Below, in pieces: positions 20,701 through 29,316 of a DNA stretch of 64,000 bases. A model generated the notes under the pieces. The model worked only from the letters and a program-made list of their open reading frames with translations. It had not been told where the DNA came from and did no database searches. A program made the translations under genes and the position numbers. This DNA comes from Paludibacteraceae bacterium (GTDB lineage: Bacteria > Bacteroidota > Bacteroidia > Bacteroidales > Paludibacteraceae), in the NCBI GenBank assembly GCA_024692565.1, contig JAILMN010000010.1, positions 124,001 to 188,000 of the forward strand, given 5' to 3'. Position 1 is the stretch's first letter, and each line of letters starts with the position of its first letter.

Positions 20701-21094
20701 TTAATGTCCCGGAAGAATAGGTATTTTTACCGATGGTAATGGAGAGTTCACGACTCTTTCCACTATCCGAATATGGATACTTATACTTAAATGTTAGGAC
20801 TCCGAAACCCGCACTTTGTTGTGCTGAAGTCAACTTCATTGTAATTGTACTCGCCGTGCTTGCCTTGAAGGTCAATCCTCGTGAGCCTGCGGTCTTTTGG
20901 TCTGTACGAGCATTAGTAGCTGCCCAACCGGTTTGACCGTTAGTTCCTGTCCAAGAACGACTACCGTAACTAGTCGCACTACTTAAGTTTTCAAAACTTT
21001 CGGTGCCAGCTCCCCATATTTGTCCAATGCAGAGCGTTGTTAATAAGATGATGGTTACCAGCCATCGAGTTTTGGTAAAAAGTTGTTTTTGCAT
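17789..21094 (-). CDS. Large secreted repeat protein (1101 aa), no recognisable T9SS C-terminal domain
   Basis: Signal peptide ...CIGQIWGAG; repeats YTITYAGNGNSGGSMTNVSG...FSGWTANVD...LTAQW; ends YWAIWAKEL. Confidence 0.82.
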   Translation of the reverse strand: MQKQLFTKTRWLVTIILLTTLCIGQIWGAGTESFENLSSATSYGSRSWTGTNGQTGWAATNARTDQKTAGSRGLTFKASTASTITMKLTSAQQSAGFGVLTFKYKYPYSDSGKSRELSITIGKNTYSSGTLSYTSSATTGTITVNQSLASATVTINVNNGGGRICVDEFSWTSYSAGTSVTASGAASSNGTFTLSGSPATTTSSAGTVTVNCTPNTGYYVSAVSATNPATAPSGSISYGGSGNTRTVTYPTGWNGNSTITVTFTPIWYLKGSFNSWSEDNSCTVADGIATATVSLAKNIKYEFQFYDKQNNTWYYNGGNIVEDISGWTFTGGSGANCKIFTGRAGTYTFKINTSTKAVQVIYPTPSHPDDAYVYFKKWADWNDSYYVHWWDGGGTPVQDYNSAIRITKTYSVCGNDYIYFPILADYPNFLVKDAASGDGSHKTPDLSSTSNGAKYYDFSGWKDFNTYTITYAGNGNSGGSMTNVSGICPGNNVTLASNGYTKTDHTFSGWTANVDVKIGGATVTAGTLIANTATIQDIQGNITLTAQWVHVPVITVSKTSIAFGDKKVGGSYQETFTVSGSYLTANIGLAISGANPTLFSVDKTTLTPSAGSVATTTITVTWTPSSAYNGATITISSTGATSKTVTLSGTGKWEVTWKNNGSTIATTLVTSGQRPTPPSTPSSCDDTSTDFYGWATAEWTGKINSVAGKTIYTTDGSLPTVSANGTIYYAVFAKAEFEEGPAVNTVIYAEDFSGYSKDAVPSGSVTNSHTGTTLYSGSVTYACTNGGGTTKIYTENTAGGTSPELLVANTSGTFTITGIPRCGASELTLTYKQNGNSLTSSVSGTGYSGGKGTSTAGTTSTDITCGSGSTFNLTFTGPSGSKNVRLDDISIKVKTKAGSYTQYLTNCCDKNVTLAHNSPSNGTVTFSPAGPIATCSATAADRQTTMTITPNAGYKLTGWSTTGVTPASVSPAVATSGDDSKSAQAITVTFTQNTTTGTYTANATFTAMVDHFIDKLHETTGYTESDNHAESAKYTVPNLSDKSAPSDETCEQLHYKFVGWVAADDVDSDGTLIGSPTILTGGTTNHPASDKTYWAIWAKEL
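20523..20571 (-). repeat. Inverted repeat arm A (partner 22041-22089)
   Basis: Reverse complement CTGCCGGTACTTCCGTAACAGCTTCCGGAGCGGCATCAAGTAATGGGAC; 48/49 match to partner. Confidence 0.92.
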
Positions 21095-21241
21095 ATGTTT
21101 TATGTTTTGTATTTTTTCGTTTTACTTGCACTTGCCTTCGAAACGCCTTCGAGATGCGTCCTTAGTGCCTCTAATATGAGGCCTGTTATTATATCAGTTG
21201 TTTCAATTATGTATGAAATACGAATATAAAAACTAAATATT

Positions 21242-22099
21242 ATGACAACAAAATTATTTTCAAAACGAGTATTGTGGTTATTAATTCCACTGCTCACATT
21301 GTTTAACGTTAGTGCGTGGGGAGCATCAGAGACGGCAGCTTACACGCTCTCTTGCTCTACAAGCGGAAGTAACAACTCCTACACAGGCAATTGTGACATA
21401 ACAGTATCTAGCATCACATGGAATGTGGCCGGTAACTCACAGCAAAATCCATGGCGCTTTGGTGGAAAATCATTCTCCAAGACAGACCGATGCCTGTATT
21501 CTAAAACTGCCATAGCTGATGATATAACAAAGATTGCTGTTGCCTTCGGCGCAAATAGTGGCTCAATTACTGTAAATAGTGTAAAACTTGAGGTTTATTC
21601 TACTGCAGCTCTCGCCGCAGCGAAAGGAACTGGAGATGTCAGTAGCACAACCATCTCATACGCAGCAAGCACGACTCGAAATATAACTGTACCTGACGGA
21701 AAAAGTTGGAAGGGAAGGTATTATTGTCTTAAAATGAATCTTACCGTTTCGGGTAGTTCTAATAAGTATATCACTGTCAGTAGCATTACATTCTATACAC
21801 CTACTTATAGCGTCACTTATAATGGAAACGGAAATACAGGAGGTTCCGTTCCAACAGATGCAACAGCTTATAAGAAAGGCACAACAGTAACTGTTAAGTC
21901 CAATAGTGGTTCTCTTGCAAAGACCGGTTACACCTTTAGCGGCTGGAATACCAATACTTCTGGTACAGGGACAAACTACACCGCTGGTTCTGGAACTTTC
22001 AGTATCACAAGTGACATTACTTTGTATGCGAAATGGGTTGCTGCCGGTACTTCCGTAACAGCTTCTGGAGCGGCATCAAGTAATGGGACTCTTTCTTGA
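21242..22099 (+). pseudogene. 5' fragment/cassette of a secreted InlB-repeat protein (285 aa)
   Basis: Complete signal peptide ...NVSAWGA and one repeat (YSVTYNGNGNTGGSVP...FSGWNTNTSG...LYAKW); stops abruptly at the inverted repeat shared with the neighbouring gene. Confidence 0.75.
22041..22089 (+). repeat. Inverted repeat arm B (partner 20523-20571)
   Basis: CTGCCGGTACTTCCGTAACAGCTTCTGGAGCGGCATCAAGTAATGGGAC. Confidence 0.92.
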
Positions 22100-22911
22100 A
22101 CCAAGTTTTTGCGACTCTTCTTCTTTGATAATCAATTACTTACGTTCTCCTCAAGTATGCTCTTAAAGCCCTTTTTGTTTTTTCTTTCTTCCTGATTATC
22201 AAGTATTTACAAACTCACCTTTTCACTTTTTCTCCCAAACTCGTGTTTTTTGCCACTAAATTTGCTGTTTTTGCTGCCTTACATTTTGGTTTTTTAACAC
22301 ATGCAAGCAATCAAGCAAAATTTTATTTTTTGCCTTTATTTAGTTATTATATCAGTATTTCAAAGATCAATCTCACTTTTGTTTAAAGTACTTGTGAGAA
22401 GTACTATGCTTCATCTATCAGACGTATCGAAATTACTGAAATTATCTTTGGTTCGCTAATCTTTTCCTTTTTTTGATCATAAAATGCATTTTTTCTTTCA
22501 AAAACCTAAACTTTTCACAAAAAAATGGTATATTTATAGTAAAGATAATTGATAGAAAAAAACAATATAAAAATTATGGAGATATTGAGATATAATTATA
22601 TTACATTTATTATTTCCATTGGTTTACACTGCGTTAAACCTTTTTTGATCAACTGGTTTCCAAAACAGGCGGACTTAATCTCAAAGATGTATAAGGTAAT
22701 AAGTATTATAGAAATCCTTCACTTATTCGGGATCCTATAACTACCAGCTAAACCGACCACTATGGAAATGGATCAGCATTGCCCGGGGAACATTTGATTT
22801 CCCGGGAGTTCAGCATTTCTCTACGTCAAAGATCATTTGATGCTGTTTTATAGTGTTGCATCTTGCACTATTCCTTATTTATCTACTACGCGCGTACGCG
22901 CTCAAATTGGA

Positions 22912-24000
22912 TTATACTTTGATTCTTTGATACAACTCAGGGTTTTCTAATCTTTTTTCTAATGCCCAGAATATTGTATTTCCATAATCCCCATCAGGAA
23001 AAGGTAAATATCCTCTCAATGGATCTTTGTTATCTTCATACTCTGTTGTTGTCGGTTCTGTTAATTCGAACATACAGCTTAGTTTCGAACAATAGCCTTC
23101 GTCCTTAACATCATATACAGGAATAGCAATATTTTCAATTCTTCTAAAGTTATCCTTGGTAACCACCTTAAAATCATCTTCTTGTTGTGTGGTATTATAT
23201 ATCACTCCGTCCAACTTTCTGTCATAAGCACTATCCTTTACTATGAGGTGCATAACCAATTGAGGAAAGACATATTCCGGAATATATACACCCGCCTTAC
23301 TCATTGTTTTGAAAGAACAAGCAATAATTAATGGAAGTGTGCGCAAATATTCTTTCAAACTAATCTCAGCTTCAAATTCTCTTTTGAGGCGCAAATCTAA
23401 TAGATTTAAAGTGTACCCTTTGCATAATTTAAAGGCCGATATCATCAAGTTGTTTATACTTGCTCTTCTCATCTCTTCCCAGCACACATAAATTGAACAC
23501 CCTAAATATAAGCAGGGCATACCAATCATACTATACCGATATGGTTTTATCAAATCACGCCTATTGAATGGTATGTGAAACAAGTCTTCCCTGGTAAATA
23601 TCTTGTGAGTATCGTTACCTTCCACCCTTGATCGCATACGATAGTAAACATTATCTTTCCCATCAGCATCTTCATGGCACTTTGACCAAGAATCTTTATA
23701 TTTATCCCACCAATTATTCTCAATGCATTTGGCTATAGTTCCATTATTGTAGTCGTTGTACGTAGTAAGAATATTATCACAAAGTTCACGAATCTCCGAT
23801 AAAAAAGTATCATCAACACGGATACAGAGCGTATGATCTAATAACAGGTCATGGCTTTCGCCAATTCCATCATATAAAATACCTTCTGCAAGGACTTGTT
23901 GATAGTTTTCAAATGCGACACGCAGACGTGTGGCGAAAGGTTTGCTTTCACCCTTTGTCCACTCCTCAATTTGTAATATTAAATCTTTATAATTAAGCAT
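22912..24000 (-). CDS. RES-domain protein (putative NAD+-degrading effector)
   Basis: VYYRMRSRVEG...LFHIPFNRRDLIKPYRYSMIGMPCLYLGCSIYVCWEEM and EYVFPQLVMHLIVK...LDGVIYNTTQ match RES-domain layout. Confidence 0.72.
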   Translation of the reverse strand: MLNYKDLILQIEEWTKGESKPFATRLRVAFENYQQVLAEGILYDGIGESHDLLLDHTLCIRVDDTFLSEIRELCDNILTTYNDYNNGTIAKCIENNWWDKYKDSWSKCHEDADGKDNVYYRMRSRVEGNDTHKIFTREDLFHIPFNRRDLIKPYRYSMIGMPCLYLGCSIYVCWEEMRRASINNLMISAFKLCKGYTLNLLDLRLKREFEAEISLKEYLRTLPLIIACSFKTMSKAGVYIPEYVFPQLVMHLIVKDSAYDRKLDGVIYNTTQQEDDFKVVTKDNFRRIENIAIPVYDVKDEGYCSKLSCMFELTEPTTTEYEDNKDPLRGYLPFPDGDYGNTIFWALEKRLENPELYQRIKV

Positions 24001-24067
24001 TCTTACAAATTATTCTTTTATTGCTTTCTTGTAATAAAACTACCTGGTCCTATTATATTTGATATCT

Positions 24068-25729
24068 TTATTTATTCGCTGTTAAAAATTCATATATCTG
24101 CTCTTTGTGCCTTGCGGCCTCTTTAAATCCTCCGATATGGAACATTACTTTACCGTTTTTAGATGTCAAGTAATGTTCCGAAACATGGCTATAATCGAAC
24201 CCCTCCCAGACATTGCTTTGAGCATCATCTTGTAGTAACCTTTCAAAAAAGTGATTCATGAAGGCTCGTTCCTTATGGTTGTAAAAGTATTCAGCTATTG
24301 CATATTCTTTTTGTGAATCTAACTGTTCAATAACTAAAAAATCTATAACAGCTACCCTATAATTGTTATGATAAAGTGTCAAACTTTCTAATAGATTGTT
24401 CACGTAATAATCGTTAAAAGAGTAGCCTACTATCAACAAACTGTCATTCTCAATTAATTGCACATCCATTTGTGTACGGTAAAATGAGAATGGTTGTGAA
24501 ACGATTTTGTCTGTTTTGTGAAGACCTGTAATAATACTATCTTGCACTAAAAGGTCTCCACTTTGTCCTCTGCCTGCACTTAAACTTCGACAAGTGATGT
24601 TATCAAGATTTGTTTGAAAGTCTTTCCACTTAAATTGGTTATGTGAATATACTTCCTGAATCTCTCTATCTACTTTAAAATTAGGCTTTTCACCACTATA
24701 TAATAAACATCCATGCACATGATTTATTGTATGTTTCTCGGAATTTTTTTTGTCATCTATATACTTCTGAGGTTCAAAGTGCTGATAATCGCCAGATAGG
24801 CTATAATATCCATCAATGTATTCTTGCAAAGAGGTTTCAATAGTAGTATCATAATTGAACGTAAATATATCCCAAATAATATTCTGAGGGCCTTTCCAAA
24901 AATTGGTGTACCAACTTAATGCATTATTTTTTTCTTGCTCAAAGTAAGTATTGTATACATTGATTAGACTCATTAGTTCCATATACATACTTTTCAACAC
25001 CTCATTGGGGCTCTTTTGCTTATCAGTTAACTTAAAAACTTTCGTCGGATTTATAAATGGCGATAATGGATGTTGAACTATATATTCTCCACTACCTTTT
25101 TGCTTCCAATCTGGATAAAAAGAGGCCAATTGTTCGACAACGTGAAAATACGCCTCAAAGTTATCCTTATATTTATTAGGAAATGTCTTCTTTATTTTTT
25201 GCAGCAAATTTGTTTTACCATCATCTGTATTTTTCAATAATTGCTCTGTTAAATAATGGCTTGACGGCTGCTGTCCTTCTGGTCCTAATCCGATAGCAGC
25301 GCCAGCTCCAACTATGGCAACGACACGCCTTTTCTTTTCTTCAATATGTTGGTCTGTTGTTGTGTCGTCACTATATCTCACCTCGTATGTATTCTCCTTA
25401 GAGTTGTAAGTGACTATAAACAATGGGCATTGTCTTAAAATAGCAAGCACAAATCTCCTATGCTTATATTGGCGTGACACACGGTCCGAATATGTAGTAT
25501 ATTTTCCCGTGTTATTAAGTATATCATGTACAACATGAAAACTTCGAGTTAAATCAACATATTCTCCCTCATTTGAAGATATATATCTATAAATATATAT
25601 TCTCTTTTCAGAGACTTCTGTTAACTTAAACTTTAGACGATCAATTATCCCACTATGAATCTCCACACCTCTCAACTTATATAAGGCGTCGATAAGTTCA
25701 CTCCATGTATGTGTTGCTCTTATTCCCAT
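24068..25729 (-). CDS. SIR2-like domain protein
   Basis: RRVVAIVGAGAAIGLGPEG, WDIFTFNYDTTIET, INHVHGCLLYSG, SLLIVGYSFNDYYVNNLL: SIR2 NAD-binding/catalytic motifs. Confidence 0.82.
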   Translation of the reverse strand: MGIRATHTWSELIDALYKLRGVEIHSGIIDRLKFKLTEVSEKRIYIYRYISSNEGEYVDLTRSFHVVHDILNNTGKYTTYSDRVSRQYKHRRFVLAILRQCPLFIVTYNSKENTYEVRYSDDTTTDQHIEEKKRRVVAIVGAGAAIGLGPEGQQPSSHYLTEQLLKNTDDGKTNLLQKIKKTFPNKYKDNFEAYFHVVEQLASFYPDWKQKGSGEYIVQHPLSPFINPTKVFKLTDKQKSPNEVLKSMYMELMSLINVYNTYFEQEKNNALSWYTNFWKGPQNIIWDIFTFNYDTTIETSLQEYIDGYYSLSGDYQHFEPQKYIDDKKNSEKHTINHVHGCLLYSGEKPNFKVDREIQEVYSHNQFKWKDFQTNLDNITCRSLSAGRGQSGDLLVQDSIITGLHKTDKIVSQPFSFYRTQMDVQLIENDSLLIVGYSFNDYYVNNLLESLTLYHNNYRVAVIDFLVIEQLDSQKEYAIAEYFYNHKERAFMNHFFERLLQDDAQSNVWEGFDYSHVSEHYLTSKNGKVMFHIGGFKEAARHKEQIYEFLTANK

Positions 25730-25730
25730 T

Positions 25731-26540
25731 TTAGTCGATATTATTTACTATCAATTCAGCCATTTCACGCATATTGGTACCTAAATATCTAAAATAATTC
25801 GGATTGGGACACCATATGAGTTTACTTCTTTTGTATGAGCCGAATATCTCACCTGTTACAATATACTCCTCCAATTCTGGTGAGAAACTCCAATGAATTT
25901 TTTCTTCCAACCCGTTAAACAATACAGCCTCTTGGGCTTCATTGAGGTCGCGACAGAATATTACTATAACATCCGGCTCATATATATCAATAATGGTTTT
26001 TAAATGTTCAAATTGTGTAACAGCATTTCGCAATTTCCAGTATAAATCCGTATTTATTTCTTCTAATCCATAGTAATTCTGTAGTGTGCGAATAGACATC
26101 AAACTGTTAACATTTCCATATCCCAATGATTGGATGACGGAATACGTATTAGTTGGGATCTTTGTCAAATCAAACCACTTCTCTGTATGAATCAGCAAGT
26201 GCAATTTTACAACCATAGTCCAAAAAGCGCCATTATTGTTGCCCCATGCGATTTTTTGCTTTACAGGATTCATTACACTGTTGTTGGTTTCGATGTATCG
26301 GGAGTACATTCCATCGTCAAACCTTCTCCCCATTTCTTCAGCATTAATCCAATATGGTACATCTTGACCGATGTAAAAAACTTTAAGAGGACTCTGAGCG
26401 TAATTCTCATAAACGTGCGGCAAAAACACCCCATTGGGGTATCCGCTATCCAAATAAATATTCCTATATTTGTTCCAAAATTCTTTTAAATGCGGAACAA
26501 TATATTCTCCATATTTCTTATTATAATCAAAGTCCATCAT
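25731..26540 (-). CDS. Uracil-DNA-glycosylase-superfamily-like protein (tentative)
   Basis: PLKVFYIGQDVPYW (UDG motif-1-like GQDPY), DVIVIFCRDLN, SKLIWCPNPNYFRYLG (motif-B-like). Confidence 0.45.
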   Translation of the reverse strand: MMDFDYNKKYGEYIVPHLKEFWNKYRNIYLDSGYPNGVFLPHVYENYAQSPLKVFYIGQDVPYWINAEEMGRRFDDGMYSRYIETNNSVMNPVKQKIAWGNNNGAFWTMVVKLHLLIHTEKWFDLTKIPTNTYSVIQSLGYGNVNSLMSIRTLQNYYGLEEINTDLYWKLRNAVTQFEHLKTIIDIYEPDVIVIFCRDLNEAQEAVLFNGLEEKIHWSFSPELEEYIVTGEIFGSYKRSKLIWCPNPNYFRYLGTNMREMAELIVNNID

Positions 26541-26593
26541 CTTTGCACTATCAATACATGCGCACTTTTACTTATTATATTTGTTTGACTTTT

Positions 26594-26902
26594 TTACTTG
26601 GTCCTTTTTTCCAACTCCAAGGATTTACTTGGTCCTTTTTTTACTCGGCTTGTTCCTTTTTTACCCCCAAAGGGAACAACCCTCACATCTAGCTTGTGTC
26701 TTTTTATCTACCTTGTGTCTTTTTATGCTCAAAACCTCTTTCAAAAAAAGACACAACCCCTGTTTTCTTGTCCTACCTTTGTCGGTACTGTTGTTTTGTG
26801 ATTGTTCTAATTGTACTTTTCTCAGGTTCTTCTCGGGACTTCTCGGTCGGTTTGGTCTCCCCGACCACCTTTCCTTTTCGAAGCCAAAAGTCAATTGGCT
26901 TC
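26594..26902. ncRNA. Hairpin-rich intergenic region, candidate structured RNA or regulatory DNA
   Basis: Stem-loops at 26650-26679, 26713-26756 (12-bp perfect stem), 26845-26866, 26880-26902 (8-bp stem, 7-nt loop) plus direct repeats; ORFs across it look non-coding. Confidence 0.4.
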
Positions 26903-27215
26903 TCCATCCCGTGATGCTCCTGTTCTAAATAGTATAATCTATGCTATATGACATGTCCTGTACTTTGTATTTGTAGTTCAATTATCTTTCTCGGTCTTGT
27001 GTCGGTCGTCTCCCGCTCTTCGGTCGGTGGCACCTTGTTCCTTTTGACCTATTGAAATGACTGATTTTGTGATTTTATGCACTTTGCAAACTGAAAAATA
27101 TACATTTTTATGCAGTTTCATATCAAAAAATCTTACATTTTCTTGCATATTCCATTTTTTTATAGTACCTTTGCCGCGGTTTTTGAACCACGAAGCATTC
27201 TTTTAATACACTTTT

Positions 27216-28511
27216 TTGCAGTATATTGCTATGGCAACCGATTATTTAAGCATCTTAAGCGACCAGTTAGAGGAGCTACGCAAAACCCCGTGGGAATCTA
27301 TCATCACTCGCAAAGAGGAACAAGAGGTAAATCTCAACAGCCCACTTGCGCAAGTAGTGATTGGTGTGCGTCGTAGCGGTAAGTCCACGCTATGCGCCAA
27401 GTTGATGATGGAAAGTAAACTTCCATTTGGTTACATCAACTTTGACGATGATCGCTTCGGCAAACTCACCCGTGACGATTTCGACCCGTTGTTGCAAACC
27501 TTATATCGACTCAATGGCGATTTTAAACACTTGCTTCTTGACGAGGTGCAGAATATCGAAGGCTGGGAGTTGTTCGTTAACCGAATGCTCCGACAAGGAA
27601 TGCGCGTCATCATTACCGGAAGCAATGCCAACCTGCTTAGTGGCGATTTGGCAACTCATCTGACCGGGCGTCATCATAAGATTGAACTCTATCCTTTCTC
27701 CTTCCACGAATATTGTCAGGCTCACAATGTGGATATCACGTCATATTCCACCAAAGCAATAGCTCTGCGCGAACGTGCTCTCGACGAATACCTCTTTCAA
27801 GGCGGATTTCCGGAACTGCTCAACCTCAACGAGGCTGAACAAACCGACTATGTGCGCTCGTTGGTGCGAACTATCGTTGAGAAGGACATTGCAAAACGCT
27901 ACAAAATCCGCTATGTGGAGACTCTGAAAAATATTGCTGACCAAGTGCTGGATGAGTTCACCAATGAGCAATCATCCTTTTCCATCCAAGAGAAGCATCG
28001 TCTCAGTTCGGCTCACACTGCAAAGAATTACTTGCAATATATCCAGAATGCTTATCTCGTATATGGCGTACCACGTTTCTCCCTAAAAAGCATTGAGCGC
28101 CGCAGTGTAAACAAGTATTATGCAATGGATAATGCCATGGTTGCCAAGCGCGAAGGAGCGTTGCTAACTGAAAGCCTTGGACCACGATTGGAAAACATCG
28201 TAGCTATTGAACTCAAGCGTCGCTCTTCTATTGACGACCAAATCTACTATCTTCGCAAAGTGCGCGAATATGAAGTGGATTTTGTTCGCGTGCATAATCA
28301 CCATGTGCAGGAACTTATCCAAGTTACCTATGATTTCCGAGATCCAAGCACCAAGTTGTACAATCGCGAAGTAGGCAACCTCTTTAAGGCCGGCCAATTA
28401 CTACACTGCAATAACCTTACACTTGTGATGGCTTACGGCGAGAAGCGCGATATTGTCCAAGACGGTAAAACTGTCCATTGTGTTCTTGCCTCCGATTGGC
28501 TTTTGCCGTAA
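27216..28511 (+). CDS. AAA ATPase with DUF4143-type C-terminus
   Basis: Walker A VIGVRRSGKSTLCAKL, Walker B HLLLDEVQNIEGW, ELKRR...YYLRKVREYEVDFV; start may be 27231. Confidence 0.85.
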   Translation: MQYIAMATDYLSILSDQLEELRKTPWESIITRKEEQEVNLNSPLAQVVIGVRRSGKSTLCAKLMMESKLPFGYINFDDDRFGKLTRDDFDPLLQTLYRLNGDFKHLLLDEVQNIEGWELFVNRMLRQGMRVIITGSNANLLSGDLATHLTGRHHKIELYPFSFHEYCQAHNVDITSYSTKAIALRERALDEYLFQGGFPELLNLNEAEQTDYVRSLVRTIVEKDIAKRYKIRYVETLKNIADQVLDEFTNEQSSFSIQEKHRLSSAHTAKNYLQYIQNAYLVYGVPRFSLKSIERRSVNKYYAMDNAMVAKREGALLTESLGPRLENIVAIELKRRSSIDDQIYYLRKVREYEVDFVRVHNHHVQELIQVTYDFRDPSTKLYNREVGNLFKAGQLLHCNNLTLVMAYGEKRDIVQDGKTVHCVLASDWLLP

Positions 28512-28524
28512 TAACCATTTCTCA

Positions 28525-28555
28525 AACTGGCGCAGACACCTGTGTCAGTTTTTTA
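28525..28555 (+). terminator. Putative intrinsic terminator after the ATPase gene
   Basis: ACTGGCGCAGACACCTGTGTCAGTTTTTT. Confidence 0.5.
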
Positions 28556-28574
28556 TTCAGTCATTTCAATCTGT

Positions 28575-28611
28575 CAAAGATCTTTTTTCGGCACTAATTA
28601 AATGCCCGTTT
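28575..28611 (+). repeat. Left arm of imperfect inverted repeat
   Basis: 34/37 match to reverse complement of 28908-28944. Confidence 0.85.
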
Positions 28612-28907
28612 TCCTTTCCTCTTTGCGTGCGCTTATATACATGCCCGCTCTTTAATATATACGCGTACGTTGCGAGGGCCGGAGATATTATGTATATAAT
28701 ATCGCGGCAAAGGTACGACAATTTTTTTATATGTGCAAATATTTTTTATAAAAAATATATTATTTTTTCATTATTTCACGAAAAGTCGCATTTTTTGTAC
28801 TTTTGTGCGCCAAAAATGTGCATTTTACGCTCGGATTTTTTCTTCTCCGTTCATCTCCATTTTTCCTTATTTTGGGGACCAATTTTCCCCACTTTTTAGC
28901 ACCAATT

Positions 28908-28944
28908 AAACGGGCATTTAAATGGTGCCGAAAAGAGATCTTTG
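28908..28944 (-). repeat. Right arm of imperfect inverted repeat
   Basis: AAACGGGCATTTAAATGGTGCCGAAAAGAGATCTTTG. Confidence 0.85.
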
Positions 28945-29067
28945 AAATAGTGGAATTACCGAAAAAAGCAAAGAATTAAATAATTTTTGCTTAAAAACTT
29001 GCACAATTCGAAAAAAAGCAGTACCTTTGCAGCGTCAAAGGTAAACGAACAACAAAATTTTGAGAAT

Positions 29068-29316
29068 ATGGAAGCAACATTGACGTTCAACCCTCGCAAT
29101 CGCATAGCGATGTCAACGATGGAATACATTCAATCCTTGGGTGTATTTACTATTACTACACATCGTCCGGAGGAAACACGCAGAAGGACAAAGGCTAAAC
29201 AAGGTGTTGACCAGCAGCTCTGGAGTGACCTCAAAGGAGCTTTACGCGAAGTGAAGACTCATCATGAAGGTAAGCAACAAATGCAAGATGCGTATGAACT
29301 CCTCAATGAACTTTGA
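29068..29316 (+). CDS. Putative antitoxin of a type II TA pair
   Basis: MEATLTFNPRNRIAMSTMEYIQSLGVF..., small, overlaps the downstream RelE-like gene; internal ATG after promoter-like TACCTTTG. Confidence 0.6.
   Translation: MEATLTFNPRNRIAMSTMEYIQSLGVFTITTHRPEETRRRTKAKQGVDQQLWSDLKGALREVKTHHEGKQQMQDAYELLNEL

Noticed and set aside
22549-22740. 63-aa plus-strand ORF
   Set aside because: Isolated in AT-rich intergenic DNA, no similarity recognised.
26594-26902. CRISPR array or retron msr-msd
   Set aside because: Repeats are only two copies each with no spacer regularity, and no reverse transcriptase or Cas gene is nearby.
26581-26928. 115-aa plus-strand ORF and overlapping small ORFs
   Set aside because: Phe/Leu/Cys-rich translation of T-rich hairpin DNA; no start context or motif. 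Treated as non-coding.
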